Part shown: piece after piece, positions 52,840 to 62,962 of the stretch
How positions within the stretch are numbered: the first letter of the stretch is position 1
How the letters are laid out: every line of letters begins with the position of its first letter
NCBI RefSeq assembly: GCF_022810765.1
Contig: NZ_CP094494.1
Coordinates: forward strand, 1,178,001-1,242,000
Reading direction: 5' to 3'
DNA: 64,000 bases
Origin: Winogradskyella sp. MH6
Lineage (GTDB): Bacteria; Bacteroidota; Bacteroidia; Flavobacteriales; Flavobacteriaceae
The notes under the pieces: model-generated
The model's input: only the letters and a program-made list of their open reading frames with translations
Told to the model about the DNA's origin: nothing
The model's database searches: none
Program-made: the position numbers and the translations under genes

Positions 52840-54093
52840 TTAAACAATCATCCCAGCAGCAACCGTTTCATTAGTAGCATCATCTACTAAAATAATGCTA
52901 CCTGTGGTACGATTTTCCCTATAAGGATCAATCATTAAAGGTTTTGTTGTGCGTATTTTAACTTTAGCAATATCATTCATTGCTAAATCAGTGTCTTCAC
53001 TATTACGCTCTAACGTGTTAATATCGTATTTGTAAACCACTTCTTTAATCATTGCTTTTTGATCGTTAGAAGTGTGCTTAATTGTGTATTTAGCCCTAGG
53101 CTTAGCTGCACTATTGTTTAACCAGCATAACATTACTTCAACATCTTGAGAAGGCTCTGGCTTATTATTAGAACGCACAATCATATCACCACGACTAATG
53201 TCTATATCGTCTTCTAAAGTTATAGAAACTGACATTGGTGCGTAAGCTTCTTCTAACTCTTTATCATGAAGGTTGATGCTTTTTATTTTTGAAGTAAAAC
53301 CTGAAGGCATTACAGTAACTTCATCTCCCTTTCTTAAAATACCACTTGCTACACGACCAGCATAACCTCTGTAATCTATAAATCCTTCACGTTGTGGTCT
53401 TATTACAGTTTGTACAGGAAAACGTGCATCTACTTTATTAATATCACTACTAATGTGCATTGTTTCTAAAGTATGTAGCATTGGTGCTCCTTGATACCAA
53501 GGCATGTTTTCTGATTTGTTTACAACATTATCTCCTAAAAGCGCTGACATTGGTATAAAACGAACGTCTTTAACAAGCATTTTTGAAGAAATCTCTTCAA
53601 ATTCTGAAACAATATTGTTAAATATCTCTTCAGAAAAATCAACCAAATCCATTTTGTTTACACAGACAATAATGTGCGGTATTTGCAATAACGACGCTAT
53701 AAATGCGTGACGTTTTGTTTGCTCTATTACACCATGCCTTGCATCAATTAGAATAGTCGCTACATTAGCTGTTGATGCACCTGTAACCATATTACGTGTA
53801 TATTGAATATGTCCTGGTGTATCTGCTATAATAAATTTACGCTTTGGTGTTGTAAAATATCTGTATGCAACATCAATGGTAATACCTTGTTCTCTTTCGT
53901 CTCTTAAACCGTCTGTAAATAGCGCTAAATCTACACCTTCATGACCCTTTTTCTTACTTGTGTTTTCGATAGCTTCAAGTTGGTCTTCAAAAATAGATTT
54001 AGAATCGTATAGCAAACGCCCTATTAATGTACTTTTTCCATCATCTACACTTCCTGCAGTTGTAAAACGTAATAATTGATTGTTGTCTAACAT
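52840..54093 (-). CDS. cysN: Sulfate adenylyltransferase subunit 1 (GTPase)
   Basis: 417 residues with GTPase motifs G1 AGSVDDGKSTLIGRL (about 13-27), G3 DTPGH, and G4 NKMDLVD. CysN drives, by GTP hydrolysis, the CysD reaction of sulfate and ATP to APS. No fused APS kinase domain is present; cysC is separate. A 63-base gap from cysD carries a palindromic repeat. Confidence 0.95.
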   Translation of the reverse strand: MLDNNQLLRFTTAGSVDDGKSTLIGRLLYDSKSIFEDQLEAIENTSKKKGHEGVDLALFTDGLRDEREQGITIDVAYRYFTTPKRKFIIADTPGHIQYTRNMVTGASTANVATILIDARHGVIEQTKRHAFIASLLQIPHIIVCVNKMDLVDFSEEIFNNIVSEFEEISSKMLVKDVRFIPMSALLGDNVVNKSENMPWYQGAPMLHTLETMHISSDINKVDARFPVQTVIRPQREGFIDYRGYAGRVASGILRKGDEVTVMPSGFTSKIKSINLHDKELEEAYAPMSVSITLEDDIDISRGDMIVRSNNKPEPSQDVEVMLCWLNNSAAKPRAKYTIKHTSNDQKAMIKEVVYKYDINTLERNSEDTDLAMNDIAKVKIRTTKPLMIDPYRENRTTGSIILVDDATNETVAAGMIV

Positions 54094-54112
54094 GTTATTC
54101 TTTATATGAGAA

Positions 54113-54129
54113 GCCGAATTGTATTCGGC
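54113..54129 (+). repeat. Dispersed palindromic repeat, GCCGAAT stem variant
   Basis: A 7-bp stem GCCGAAT/ATTCGGC with a 3-base loop, left flank GAGAA and right flank ATGACA. The flanks agree with those of the CCTGC family while the stem is wholly different. It lies in the cysD-cysN gap. Confidence 0.75.
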
Positions 54130-54156
54130 ATGACAGTTAATTTTTATTTAATTTGA

Positions 54157-55062
54157 TTAAAAGTATCCTTGACGCTTACGGTCTTCCATTGCAGATTCTG
54201 ATCGCTTATCGTCACTTCTGTTACCACGTTCAGTATTTCTCATACCAGCAACTTCAGCAGCTATCTTTTCTAATGTATCTGCGTCAGATTCTACACCACC
54301 AGTAATAGTAATATCACCTAAAGTTCTAAAACGTATCTTTTTAGTCACCACTTCTTCATGATCTTCTAATACTAAAAACTCAGAATTTGGAATCCAAGAG
54401 TCTTGTCGCCATACAACTTCACGCTCATGAGCAAAGTATAATGATGGAATATCTATATTCTCTCGTTTTATGTAGTTCCAAACGTCCATTTCTGTCCAGT
54501 TACTTATTGGGAATGCTCTAAAATGTTCACCTTCAAAATGCTTTCCGTTGAAGATATTCCACAATTCTGGACGTTGGTTTTTAGGATCCCATTGTCCAAA
54601 ATCATCTCTATGAGAGAAGAAACGCTCTTTGGCTCTCGCTTTTTCTTCGTCACGACGTCCACCACCAATAGCACAATCAATCTTATTTGCCTCAATAGCA
54701 TCAAGAAGTGTTGTAATTTGAAGCGCATTACGCGTAGCATTTTTCCCTTTTTCTTCAGCAACACGACCTTCATCTATAGATTCTTGTACCGAACCAACTA
54801 TAAGCTGCGCGCCTAATTCTTTAATAATATCGTCTCTAAACTGAATGGTTTCTGGGAAATTGTGACCAGTATCAACATGCATTAATGGAAATGGTATTTT
54901 AGCAGGGTAAAATGCTTTTTTCGCTAAATGCGTTACCAAGATAGAATCTTTTCCTCCTGAAAATAAAATTACTGGGTTTTCAAATTGTGCCCAAACTTCA
55001 CGTAAAACAAAAATTGCTTCACTCTCTAATTCATCTAAATAATTTAAATAGTACTTACTCAT
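54157..55062 (-). CDS. cysD: Sulfate adenylyltransferase subunit 2
   Basis: 301 residues of the PAPS-reductase-like/ATP pyrophosphatase fold with PP-loop FSGGKDS (34-40) and family segments HVDTGHNFPET, RRDEEKARAKER and the C-terminal ERGNRSDDKR...KRQGYF. It makes APS with CysN. The stop-start overlap with cysC is four bases. Confidence 0.96.
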   Translation of the reverse strand: MSKYYLNYLDELESEAIFVLREVWAQFENPVILFSGGKDSILVTHLAKKAFYPAKIPFPLMHVDTGHNFPETIQFRDDIIKELGAQLIVGSVQESIDEGRVAEEKGKNATRNALQITTLLDAIEANKIDCAIGGGRRDEEKARAKERFFSHRDDFGQWDPKNQRPELWNIFNGKHFEGEHFRAFPISNWTEMDVWNYIKRENIDIPSLYFAHEREVVWRQDSWIPNSEFLVLEDHEEVVTKKIRFRTLGDITITGGVESDADTLEKIAAEVAGMRNTERGNRSDDKRSESAMEDRKRQGYF

Positions 55063-55658
55063 TGTTGCTTTGACAATTTTGGTGTAATATAATCTACGAT
55101 TCGTTGTGCTGCAGCTTCAACCGATTCGCTCTCTGTTTTTATCTCAATATTAGGGTTTTCTGGTGCTTCATAAGGCGCTGAAATCCCTGTCATGTTTTTT
55201 ATTTCTCCAGCACGTGCTTTTTTATAGAGCCCTTTTACATCACGTCTTTCACACTCTTCCACGCTAGTATTCACAAATATCTCAACAAAGTTAACATCTT
55301 TAACGATACTTCTAATGTTCTCTCGGTCTTTTTTGTAAGGCGAAACAAAAGCTGCAAGTGTCACTAAACCAGCATCAACCATTAAATTAGCCACTTCAGC
55401 AATTCTACGGATATTTTCAGTTCTATCTTCTGGGGCAAAGGTTAAGTCTTTATTAATTCCTTTTCTAATATTATCACCATCTAATGTAAAGGTTTTAATA
55501 CCTTTTTGGTGTAATTTCTGTTCAACCACATTAGCGATGGTAGACTTACCTGATCCTGACAACCCTGTAAACCATAATAAAAAAGAATTATGTCCATTTA
55601 ACTCTCGTCTATCATCAATAGAAATCTGATAATCGTGTGGAATAATGTTCTCTTTCAT
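55059..55658 (-). CDS. cysC: Adenylylsulfate kinase
   Basis: 199 residues with P-loop GLSGSGKST (32-40) and DGDNIR, then FVSPYKKDRE. It phosphorylates APS to PAPS, the sulfate donor of sulfotransferases. Separate from CysN. One base separates it from the DUF2061 gene. Confidence 0.96.
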   Translation of the reverse strand: MKENIIPHDYQISIDDRRELNGHNSFLLWFTGLSGSGKSTIANVVEQKLHQKGIKTFTLDGDNIRKGINKDLTFAPEDRTENIRRIAEVANLMVDAGLVTLAAFVSPYKKDRENIRSIVKDVNFVEIFVNTSVEECERRDVKGLYKKARAGEIKNMTGISAPYEAPENPNIEIKTESESVEAAAQRIVDYITPKLSKQQ

Positions 55659-55659
55659 C

Positions 55660-56088
55660 TTATTCGTTATTTCTTTTACTTAAACCAAAATTAATTTTAT
55701 ACCAAGCGCGCTCATGTAAATAATACAATATCATTTTGGTAATCACTTCAGCAAAACCTATTTGCAATGCCGCGAGTGGATTTCCTGAAATTATCCATGC
55801 TAACGTCATTGTATCTAAAGTACCTATAAAACGCCAGGTAATTGTTTTTGCAATATGTCGTTTTCTACTTTCAAGAAGAACACCATCTTTTGATAAGTTG
55901 ATTTTGTACCAAACACGCTCATGCAAGTAATATAATACTGATTTAGTAGTTACTTCTGCAAAACCTATTTTTAGACCAGCTAAAGGGTCTCCAGTAATCA
56001 ACCACGAAAGAATTATTGTATCTATTGTTCCAACAATTCTCCAGGTTATGGTTTTTGCAATATGTCTTTTATAAGATACGTCTGCCAT
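55660..56088 (-). CDS. Tandem DUF2061 membrane protein
   Basis: 142 residues made of two near-identical DUF2061 units. Unit one (about 7-66) has KRHIAKTITWRIVGTIDTII and unit two (about 76-135) has KRHIAKTITWRFIGTLDTMT; each ends LYYLHERxWYKIN. Each unit probably has two membrane-embedded helices. Function unknown. It is packed between cysC and cysQ with gaps of one and zero bases, so a job tied to sulfate or PAPS handling, perhaps transport, is a reasonable guess. Confidence 0.85.
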   Translation of the reverse strand: MADVSYKRHIAKTITWRIVGTIDTIILSWLITGDPLAGLKIGFAEVTTKSVLYYLHERVWYKINLSKDGVLLESRKRHIAKTITWRFIGTLDTMTLAWIISGNPLAALQIGFAEVITKMILYYLHERAWYKINFGLSKRNNE

Positions 56089-56883
56089 TTATTTACTAAC
56101 TAAAAAATAGCTGTTTAATAGGTTCTCTTTATTGTATTTTAATGGCTTATTTGTCTCCTTTGAAATAACCTGTAAGCCAACCGCATTGCAAATGGCTTGT
56201 CCTGCAGCTGTATCCCATTCCATTGTAGGGGCATAACGTGGATATACATCTGCATTGCCTTCTGCAACCAAACAAAACTTTAAAGAACTTCCTTTTGACA
56301 CTATTTCAACCTCTTTACCATCCTTCTTTAAACTTTCTACAAAATCTAATGTGTCTTGATTCATATGTGAGCGACTGCCAACCACCTCTATTCGATCTGA
56401 ATTATCATTCTTTGGTTTTAATGGTTCTGCTAGTTTTTCTAAAACTTCAAGAGTAGTTTCATGATCGTCTAAATCAGCTTTAAAAGCTTCATTTTTATTT
56501 ACATCGGCAAAATAGATGGTTCTTACAGCTGGCACATAAATAGCACCTAAAACCGGTTTTCCGCTTGTTACCAAAGCTATATTTACAGTAAACTCTCCGT
56601 TACGTTTTATAAACTCCTTTGTGCCGTCTACAGGATCAACAATCCAACATGTTTTCCAGGTTTTTCTAACATTGTAGTCCGTTTGTTTGTTTTCTTCTGA
56701 AATAATTGGAATCCCTGTTGGAATTAGAAATGAATTTATAACATCATTGGCTTTCTTGTCTGCCTCTGTTAAAGGTGATTTGTCATCTTTTATTTCTACA
56801 TCAAAAGCTGTATCATAAACTTGCATTATCACCTTTCCAGCCTCAAGTGATGCTTTTATTGCTGTTTGTAATTCTTTATTCAT
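56089..56883 (-). CDS. cysQ: 3'(2'),5'-bisphosphate nucleotidase
   Basis: 264 residues of the inositol monophosphatase-like family; metal and phosphate site IVDPVDGTKEFIKRNGEF (about 81-98), and ENKQ/EE ligand segment near 64. CysQ removes the 3'-phosphate of PAP, the product of every sulfotransfer, and can act on PAPS. Placed after rfbD (8-base overlap). Its presence with cysDNC closes the PAPS cycle. Confidence 0.94.
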   Translation of the reverse strand: MNKELQTAIKASLEAGKVIMQVYDTAFDVEIKDDKSPLTEADKKANDVINSFLIPTGIPIISEENKQTDYNVRKTWKTCWIVDPVDGTKEFIKRNGEFTVNIALVTSGKPVLGAIYVPAVRTIYFADVNKNEAFKADLDDHETTLEVLEKLAEPLKPKNDNSDRIEVVGSRSHMNQDTLDFVESLKKDGKEVEIVSKGSSLKFCLVAEGNADVYPRYAPTMEWDTAAGQAICNAVGLQVISKETNKPLKYNKENLLNSYFLVSK

Positions 56884-57733
56884 TTTTCATGTTTTGTATT
56901 GCAGTTATTAAACTGTCTCTCCAATATGGTGCCTTTAGGTTAAGTGTTGTTTCTATTTTTGTTTTATCTAAAACACTAAAATGAGGTCGCTTTGCAGGTG
57001 TTGGGAATTGAACTGTAGAAATATTATTTAGTTCAATGTCTAAATTACTAATATCAAAAATAGCTTTTGCAAAATCGTACCAACTTGCTACTCCATTATT
57101 ACTGTAGTGATAAATTCCATAGTCAGAAATATCGTTAGCTATAATATGAAATATTGTCTTAGCCAAATCTTTAGCATAAGTAGGTGTTCCTATTTGGTCA
57201 CCAACAACCCCTAGTTGGGTTCTATCTTTAGAAAGGTGAAGCATTGTTTTCATAAAATTGCCACAATGTTCTGAGTACAACCACGAGGTCCTTAAAATAA
57301 AATATTCTTTCAAAGCTCTTGAAACCTCTTGTTCTCCTTTTAATTTAGTTTCACCATAGACACCAATAGGATTAGTTGAGTCAGATTCTTTATATGGTTT
57401 ATTGTGCTCACCATCAAAAACAAAGTCTGTAGAGACATGTATTAACTTAACACTATACGCTTTACATGCTTCTGCTAAGTTTTTCACACCAGAAACATTA
57501 ACATTAAAAGCACTATCACAATCAGACTCTGCTTTATCAACGGCTGTGTAAGCAGCACAATTTATACACCAATCTATTTTTTGATGTTCAAAAAAGTTTT
57601 TTACCTCTTGGTTATTTGTTATATCGAGATCTGAGGAACTTACATATTTGATATCAAATTTATTATCGTCTAAATCTTTGATACATGTTCCTAACTGTCC
57701 ATTGCTTCCTGTAACCAATATTCTTGGTATCAT
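56876..57733 (-). CDS. rfbD: dTDP-4-dehydrorhamnose reductase
   Basis: 285 residues with Rossmann start ILVTGSNGQLGTCI and catalytic YGETKLKGE (Tyr-x3-Lys). It makes dTDP-L-rhamnose with NAD(P)H, the last step of the pathway. Overlaps rfbC by four bases. Confidence 0.96.
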   Translation of the reverse strand: MIPRILVTGSNGQLGTCIKDLDDNKFDIKYVSSSDLDITNNQEVKNFFEHQKIDWCINCAAYTAVDKAESDCDSAFNVNVSGVKNLAEACKAYSVKLIHVSTDFVFDGEHNKPYKESDSTNPIGVYGETKLKGEQEVSRALKEYFILRTSWLYSEHCGNFMKTMLHLSKDRTQLGVVGDQIGTPTYAKDLAKTIFHIIANDISDYGIYHYSNNGVASWYDFAKAIFDISNLDIELNNISTVQFPTPAKRPHFSVLDKTKIETTLNLKAPYWRDSLITAIQNMKNE

Positions 57734-58275
57734 TTAAAGTACACTTCTAAGGTTGGTAAAATAATATCTTTTTCTGAAAGTTGTGCTTCTTCAGGTTTAA
57801 TTTTCCAATCGATATTTAGTGACTGATCGTTATATAAAATACCTGCTTCAGCATTTTTATTATAAAAATTATCACATTTATAAGAGAAGATGGCCGTGTC
57901 GCTCAATACAGAAAAACCATGTGCAAATCCTCTTGGTACAAACAACTGCCTTTTGTTCTCTTCAGTTAACTCAACAGCTATATGTTGCCCAAAAGTTGGC
58001 GAATCTTTTCTTATATCTACAGCAACATCTAAAACCGAACCCTTAATAACTCTAACGAGTTTTGCTTGGGCAAACTCACCTTCTTGAAAATGTAACCCTC
58101 TTATAACTCCTCTAGATGAAAAAGACTCATTATCTTGTACAAAGTTAACAGGTTTGCCTATTAAGTTATTGAAAGTTTGTTGATTATAACTTTCAAAAAA
58201 ATAACCTCTATCATCCTGAAATACTCGAGGTTCAATAATAAAACAACCTTTTAGTTTTGTTTCGGTGGCTGTCAT
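57730..58275 (-). CDS. rfbC: dTDP-4-dehydrorhamnose 3,5-epimerase
   Basis: 181 residues with cupin motifs RGLHFQEG and [12 protein letters not shown]; the family His is in HFQ. It converts dTDP-4-keto-6-deoxyglucose to the rhamno form. Overlaps rfbA by four bases. Confidence 0.96.
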   Translation of the reverse strand: MTATETKLKGCFIIEPRVFQDDRGYFFESYNQQTFNNLIGKPVNFVQDNESFSSRGVIRGLHFQEGEFAQAKLVRVIKGSVLDVAVDIRKDSPTFGQHIAVELTEENKRQLFVPRGFAHGFSVLSDTAIFSYKCDNFYNKNAEAGILYNDQSLNIDWKIKPEEAQLSEKDIILPTLEVYFK

Positions 58276-59141
58276 TTTTTGTTTTTTATTAGACCTAAAA
58301 GATTTTTACCATAACCACTTTTCATTAATGGCTTTGCTAAAGCTCTAAATTTATCTTCTGATATATATCCCATTTCATATGCTGCGGCTTCAATAGAACC
58401 AATCTTTAGGCCCTGTCTATTCTCTATTACCTCTACAAACTGTGATGCTTGCATCAAAGAATCAAAAGTACCTGTATCTAACCAAGCAGTACCTCTGTCT
58501 AGGATACTTACATTAAGTTTTCCTTGACTAAGGTATTCTTTATTAACATCAGTGATTTCCAGTTCACCTCTATGACTAGGTTTTATGTTTTTTGCAATAC
58601 TAACAACCTTATTATCATAAAAATAAATGCCAGGGACAGCATAGTTTGATTTTGGCTTAGTGGGTTTTTCTTCAATAGAAATTGCTTGACCATTATTATC
58701 AAATTCAACCACACCATAACGTTCCGGGTCGTGAACACGATAAGCGTATATTATACCTCCTTCCGGATCATTGTTGCTTTGTAATAATGATGCTAATCCA
58801 GAGCCATAAAAAATATTGTCTCCTAAAATTAATGCCACCTTATCATTCCCTATAAAATCTTCACCAATAATGAAAGCTTCAGCTAAACCATTTGGTTCAT
58901 CTTGTACTGCATAAGAGAAGCTACAACCATACTTTTCTCCATCCCCTAATAAATCTTTAAAGAGTGGTAAATCTTTGGGTGTAGATATAATTAAAACCTC
59001 TTTAATACCAGAATACATCAACGTTGATAAAGGATAATAAATCATTGGCTTATCATAAATAGGCATTAACTGCTTACTTACAGACAATGTCAATGGGTGT
59101 AATCTAGTACCAGATCCACCAGCTAGTATAATTCCTTTCAT
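58272..59141 (-). CDS. rfbA: Glucose-1-phosphate thymidylyltransferase
   Basis: 289 residues with [20 protein letters not shown] and [23 protein letters not shown]. First step of dTDP-rhamnose synthesis, usually feedback-inhibited by the product. Overlaps rfbB by four bases. Confidence 0.97.
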   Translation of the reverse strand: MKGIILAGGSGTRLHPLTLSVSKQLMPIYDKPMIYYPLSTLMYSGIKEVLIISTPKDLPLFKDLLGDGEKYGCSFSYAVQDEPNGLAEAFIIGEDFIGNDKVALILGDNIFYGSGLASLLQSNNDPEGGIIYAYRVHDPERYGVVEFDNNGQAISIEEKPTKPKSNYAVPGIYFYDNKVVSIAKNIKPSHRGELEITDVNKEYLSQGKLNVSILDRGTAWLDTGTFDSLMQASQFVEVIENRQGLKIGSIEAAAYEMGYISEDKFRALAKPLMKSGYGKNLLGLIKNKK

Positions 59142-60193
59142 TGGTATTGTTTATTATAATAGGATTGATATTCACCACTTGTTACATGGTTCAACCATTC
59201 TTGATTGTTTAAGTACCAATCTATTGTAATAGATAAACCTTGTTCAAATGTAACAGACGGTTCCCAACCAAGTTCTTTGTTTATCTTATTAGCGTCTATA
59301 GCGTATCTTAAATCATGTCCTGGTCTGTCTTTTACATATGTTATAAGTCTCTCTGAAGAACCTCTTTCTCTTCCTAGTTTTTCATCCATTTGCTTACACA
59401 ACAGTTTAACCAAGTCTATATTCTTCCATTCATTAAATCCTCCTATATTATATGTCTCTTCGTTATCACCTTCATGAAAAACTAAATCAATAGCTCTTGC
59501 ATGGTCTAAAACATATAGCCAATCTCTTGTATAATTACCATCACCGTAAACAGGGAGTGGCTTATTATTTATTATGTTATTTATAAAAAGCGGTATAAGC
59601 TTTTCTGGAAATTGATTTTGTCCATAATTATTAGAACAATTTGTAATGACATAGGGCAAATTGTAGGTTTCACCATAGGCTCTAACAAAATGGTCTGAAC
59701 TAGCTTTAGACGCTGAATATGGCGAATTCGGTGAGTAACTAGTTGTTTCCGTAAATAAACCCGATTCCCCAAGGGTGCCATAGACCTCATCTGTGCTTAC
59801 ATGATAAAATCTTTTACCCTCAAAATTGTTATTCCATAAATTCTTGAATGCATTTAACAGGTTTAGGGTTCCAATAATGTTTGTTTTAACAAATGCTAAA
59901 GGATCTTTTATCGACCTATCTACATGTGACTCTGCCGCCAAATGTATAACAGTGTCAAATTGATATTCTTGAAAAAGACCATCTATAACTTTTTCATCAT
60001 TAATATCCGCTTTGATAAAATGATAATTCTCTTTATCCTCAACGTCTTTTAAATTCTCTAAATTCCCAGCGTATGTTAGACTGTCTAAATTAAAAATACT
60101 GTAATTAGGATACTTATTTACAAATAGTCTTACAACGTGAGAACCTATAAAACCTGCTCCTCCTGTAATTAATAATGTTATTTTACCCTTCAT
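59138..60193 (-). CDS. rfbB: dTDP-glucose 4,6-dehydratase
   Basis: 351 residues; NAD site [17 protein letters not shown], catalytic [10 protein letters not shown] (Tyr-x3-Lys), and [11 protein letters not shown]. Second step of dTDP-rhamnose synthesis. The start overlaps the end of the chain-length gene by 11 bases. All four rfb genes are in one run, so the polymer very probably contains L-rhamnose. Confidence 0.97.
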   Translation of the reverse strand: MKGKITLLITGGAGFIGSHVVRLFVNKYPNYSIFNLDSLTYAGNLENLKDVEDKENYHFIKADINDEKVIDGLFQEYQFDTVIHLAAESHVDRSIKDPLAFVKTNIIGTLNLLNAFKNLWNNNFEGKRFYHVSTDEVYGTLGESGLFTETTSYSPNSPYSASKASSDHFVRAYGETYNLPYVITNCSNNYGQNQFPEKLIPLFINNIINNKPLPVYGDGNYTRDWLYVLDHARAIDLVFHEGDNEETYNIGGFNEWKNIDLVKLLCKQMDEKLGRERGSSERLITYVKDRPGHDLRYAIDANKINKELGWEPSVTFEQGLSITIDWYLNNQEWLNHVTSGEYQSYYNKQYQ

Positions 60194-61238
60194 AATTCTT
60201 TACGTATTGGATTAGTTTCTTTGAAAAGTAAAAGAGGGCTAAAAAAACAAATATTATAATTGGGAAAATTATTGAGTATCTCTGGACTATTTCAATATGC
60301 TTAGCACCAACTTCTGGAAAGCTAGATAAAGTATCAAAAAATTCATCTTCTTCCACTTTTTGAGCCTCCAATTCACTAAGGTCTTGCTGAAGCTTTATTT
60401 GTTTTTCAGTTAATTCATACTCCTTTGTTTCAGTACGTTGTTCAATGTATGTAAAACCGTCTTGAGTTGAAAAAGACTTTCTTTCGGATAGTGACTCTTC
60501 TCTTTTAATCTCAATATATACCTTTTTTAAGGAGTCGACCTCCTTAAGAGAAGCTATGATTCTATTTTTATCAATTTTTAAAATAGAATCTCGCTTTTTC
60601 ATTTTTTTAGCGGAATAAGCATTAGAAAAGGTTGAGTTTAACCCCTCCTCTAGAGATCTGAAAATATCCTTTTTCTGCGACTTAACACTTATTTCAAAAA
60701 TGTCGCCTGAATAAATACTTCGGTTTTCAAGAAAGCCTTCAAACGATACCTCTTGTGCTCTGAGACTATCTATTGACTTTAAAAATTCATCGTACTGTTT
60801 TATTTGGTCATTCTCATTCTCAGGCCCTGGCTGTATTTCAAAATTAATGATTTTTTCAGCATCAGTCTCAGAAATATTAAAAATACTTTGTAACTGTGTA
60901 TAATCTTTATCATCAATTAAAGCATTGTAATAATCTATATTGGCAACCAATTGAAATTTTGAATCAAAATATGGTTTAACCAACATCTTTGAGAGATAAA
61001 CATCCTTTCTTGTTTTTTCTAATCCGTACCCTACAGCTGCAGCAATTATCATAGAACCAAAAATGACAATATAGTTATCTACTATTGCCTTTAAAACATA
61101 AACTAAAGCAGATAGAACACCTTTAAAAATAGATTTAAAAAAGTTATAAATACGATCGAAAAATTTTCCGATATATTTAAATATTTGTATTAAATCGACT
61201 TCCTCATTTTGAGAACCTTGTGGTACTTCTTGACTCAT
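60183..61238 (-). CDS. Wzz-like chain-length protein
   Basis: 351 residues with two membrane helices, near 55-70 (NYIVIFGSMIIAAAVGYGLE) and 325-345 (IIFPIIIFVFLALFYFSKKL), around a largely helical and coiled-coil periplasmic part. This is the plan of Wzz/Lpp-type chain-length determinants. No tyrosine kinase domain is attached. It would set the length of the Wzy polymer. Sequence similarity to classical Wzz is weak, so the call rests on topology and context. Confidence 0.65.
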   Translation of the reverse strand: MSQEVPQGSQNEEVDLIQIFKYIGKFFDRIYNFFKSIFKGVLSALVYVLKAIVDNYIVIFGSMIIAAAVGYGLEKTRKDVYLSKMLVKPYFDSKFQLVANIDYYNALIDDKDYTQLQSIFNISETDAEKIINFEIQPGPENENDQIKQYDEFLKSIDSLRAQEVSFEGFLENRSIYSGDIFEISVKSQKKDIFRSLEEGLNSTFSNAYSAKKMKKRDSILKIDKNRIIASLKEVDSLKKVYIEIKREESLSERKSFSTQDGFTYIEQRTETKEYELTEKQIKLQQDLSELEAQKVEEDEFFDTLSSFPEVGAKHIEIVQRYSIIFPIIIFVFLALFYFSKKLIQYVKNYEG

Positions 61239-61243
61239 GTGTT

Positions 61244-62935
61244 TTAAGAATTAAATATTTGTTCTAGTATTTTTTTTGTAATTACGTATGTAGGTTTTAC
61301 TCCCGATGTGCCTAGACCGCCAGAGGCCAAGGTACTTCCAGTTTCTAAAGGGTTATCACTTGCATAATAGGCATATCTTACTTTAACATCTTCATTTATA
61401 CTGCCTCGTACTTTTGATGCTGCTTGTATTGCTTTTTGGTAATGTGCTCCCTCCATCTCTAAACCAATCACGTTCCAAGTGGATTTTTTAAAGAATTTTA
61501 AAATTTCTTTATTCTGTAGAGATGTTCCTAATACCGTTATCATGGTTCCTTCGTAAACATCGACTCCACAATCTAGTAAATCATCTTTGCTTAACTCATT
61601 TTTAAAAGGGTAATTGTCTGCGGTACCTTCAAAAATATGAGCTGAAGGTATCATTACATCTCCTTTACCTCCTTCAAGAATTCCTGCCTTACCCATTATA
61701 GAGATAGACTTAACATCTAGGTGTACTTTTTCGCCGTCAACTTTAATTGGCTTTAAAAATTCATCTAAGGTTTCATAAGCTTGCTCACCAAAGGCATAAT
61801 CCATTACAAAAATAACTGCTTTGTCTTCTGTATTGGTTTCTAAGTATTCAAAATCTGTTTTTGAAAAATCTATTTTATCTGTGTCAAAAATCTGAACATC
61901 TATGTTGGTTCCAGAAGTATCCTTAATGTATATCATTCCGTTTTGCAACGCAGATTTTTCTACTTTATTGCGCATCACAAAACTTTTTTGATCACTGAGT
62001 GTCTCGTAAATCTCAAAAATGTTCTTCTTTGTATCTGCACCTTTTAAGGTTCCTTTGGCAAATAATGAATTCATGACACTATGCATGTTTGCACTAATTA
62101 TATGAATTGGTCTTTGAAGTAATCCGTTTTTGTGCAATACAGACTTAATATTATCTGCCCAAATTTCTCCATGAATGTGATGCCCAAGTCGCTCTCTCAA
62201 TACAGGGCTAAATGTAATTGTTCTTTTATTTCCCCTTACAACTTCTTCAATAGCAAGTTTCCCCAACCAATATACAATATGCAATAATCTTTCAGGTTGA
62301 CTTTCGGTAGCAAACTTTGAATAGGCACCTGTTAACTCGTTAAATGTTCTGCCTAAAATATTTGCTGTATGCGTTATAGCTATTTCGCGTTCCTTTTGGG
62401 TTAGCTTTTTGGTTGAAGTAACTGCATTTTCTAGTTTTTGCCAATCTCTTACTGTCGAGCCCTCTTCATCTATAAGAACACGTTTGCTGATTTTGTGAGA
62501 CTCTACAAACAAAAATGTAAGATGCGTTAAAATATCGTAGATTTCTGAGCGTCCACGCGTAATTTCGATATTCATTTGCTCATCATCTATTCTATAGCAA
62601 TTACGTCTTCTTTTAGGTGGAATAATAGGCTTAAAGTGAGAATTAGCATAACCTTCGTCACTGGTTAAGTTAATAAATGTACACTCCTCAATACCTTGAG
62701 GCAAACGGTCTATTACATAAAGTAGACCATCGATTTCTGCTTTTTCTTCACCAATTGAACCATAAATCTCTGGTCTCAAAAGAAGTAATGCTTCTCTTAA
62801 GGTTTCTCCAGAAACACCCATTGGCTTGTAAAATCCACGATTAAATAGATGGCGCATTGTAATATACATGCGCTCTATAGCGCTAGAACTCTCTTGAGCT
62901 CTCGTTCTTTCGTGTTTTTGGTTTGTTGTACTCAT
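61244..62935 (-). CDS. DUF6909 family protein
   Basis: A 563-residue soluble protein. It begins MSTTNQKHERTRAQESSSAI and has AIERMYITMRHLFNRGFYKP, segments I recognise as DUF6909 of Bacteroidota. No catalytic motif is identified. The C-terminal half (LGTSLQNKEILKFFKKSTWN, VIGLEMEGAHYQKAIQAASK) has a sugar/nucleoside-hydrolase-like look: the EMEGA run recalls nucleoside phosphorylase-type enzymes. It is the first gene of the long polysaccharide operon (five-base gap to Wzz) and next to a GH3 gene. Function unknown. Confidence 0.7.
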   Translation of the reverse strand: MSTTNQKHERTRAQESSSAIERMYITMRHLFNRGFYKPMGVSGETLREALLLLRPEIYGSIGEEKAEIDGLLYVIDRLPQGIEECTFINLTSDEGYANSHFKPIIPPKRRRNCYRIDDEQMNIEITRGRSEIYDILTHLTFLFVESHKISKRVLIDEEGSTVRDWQKLENAVTSTKKLTQKEREIAITHTANILGRTFNELTGAYSKFATESQPERLLHIVYWLGKLAIEEVVRGNKRTITFSPVLRERLGHHIHGEIWADNIKSVLHKNGLLQRPIHIISANMHSVMNSLFAKGTLKGADTKKNIFEIYETLSDQKSFVMRNKVEKSALQNGMIYIKDTSGTNIDVQIFDTDKIDFSKTDFEYLETNTEDKAVIFVMDYAFGEQAYETLDEFLKPIKVDGEKVHLDVKSISIMGKAGILEGGKGDVMIPSAHIFEGTADNYPFKNELSKDDLLDCGVDVYEGTMITVLGTSLQNKEILKFFKKSTWNVIGLEMEGAHYQKAIQAASKVRGSINEDVKVRYAYYASDNPLETGSTLASGGLGTSGVKPTYVITKKILEQIFNS

Positions 62936-62951
62936 ACCTTTATTTGGCCTG

Positions 62952-62959
62952 CAAATATA
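62952..62959 (-). promoter_or_regulatory. -7 element at the head of the long polysaccharide operon
   Basis: Minus strand TATATTTG, matching TAnnTTTG, 17-24 bases before the DUF6909 start. The -33 side lies inside the upstream GH3 gene and has no clear TTG. Confidence 0.45.
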
Positions 62960-62962
62960 GTT

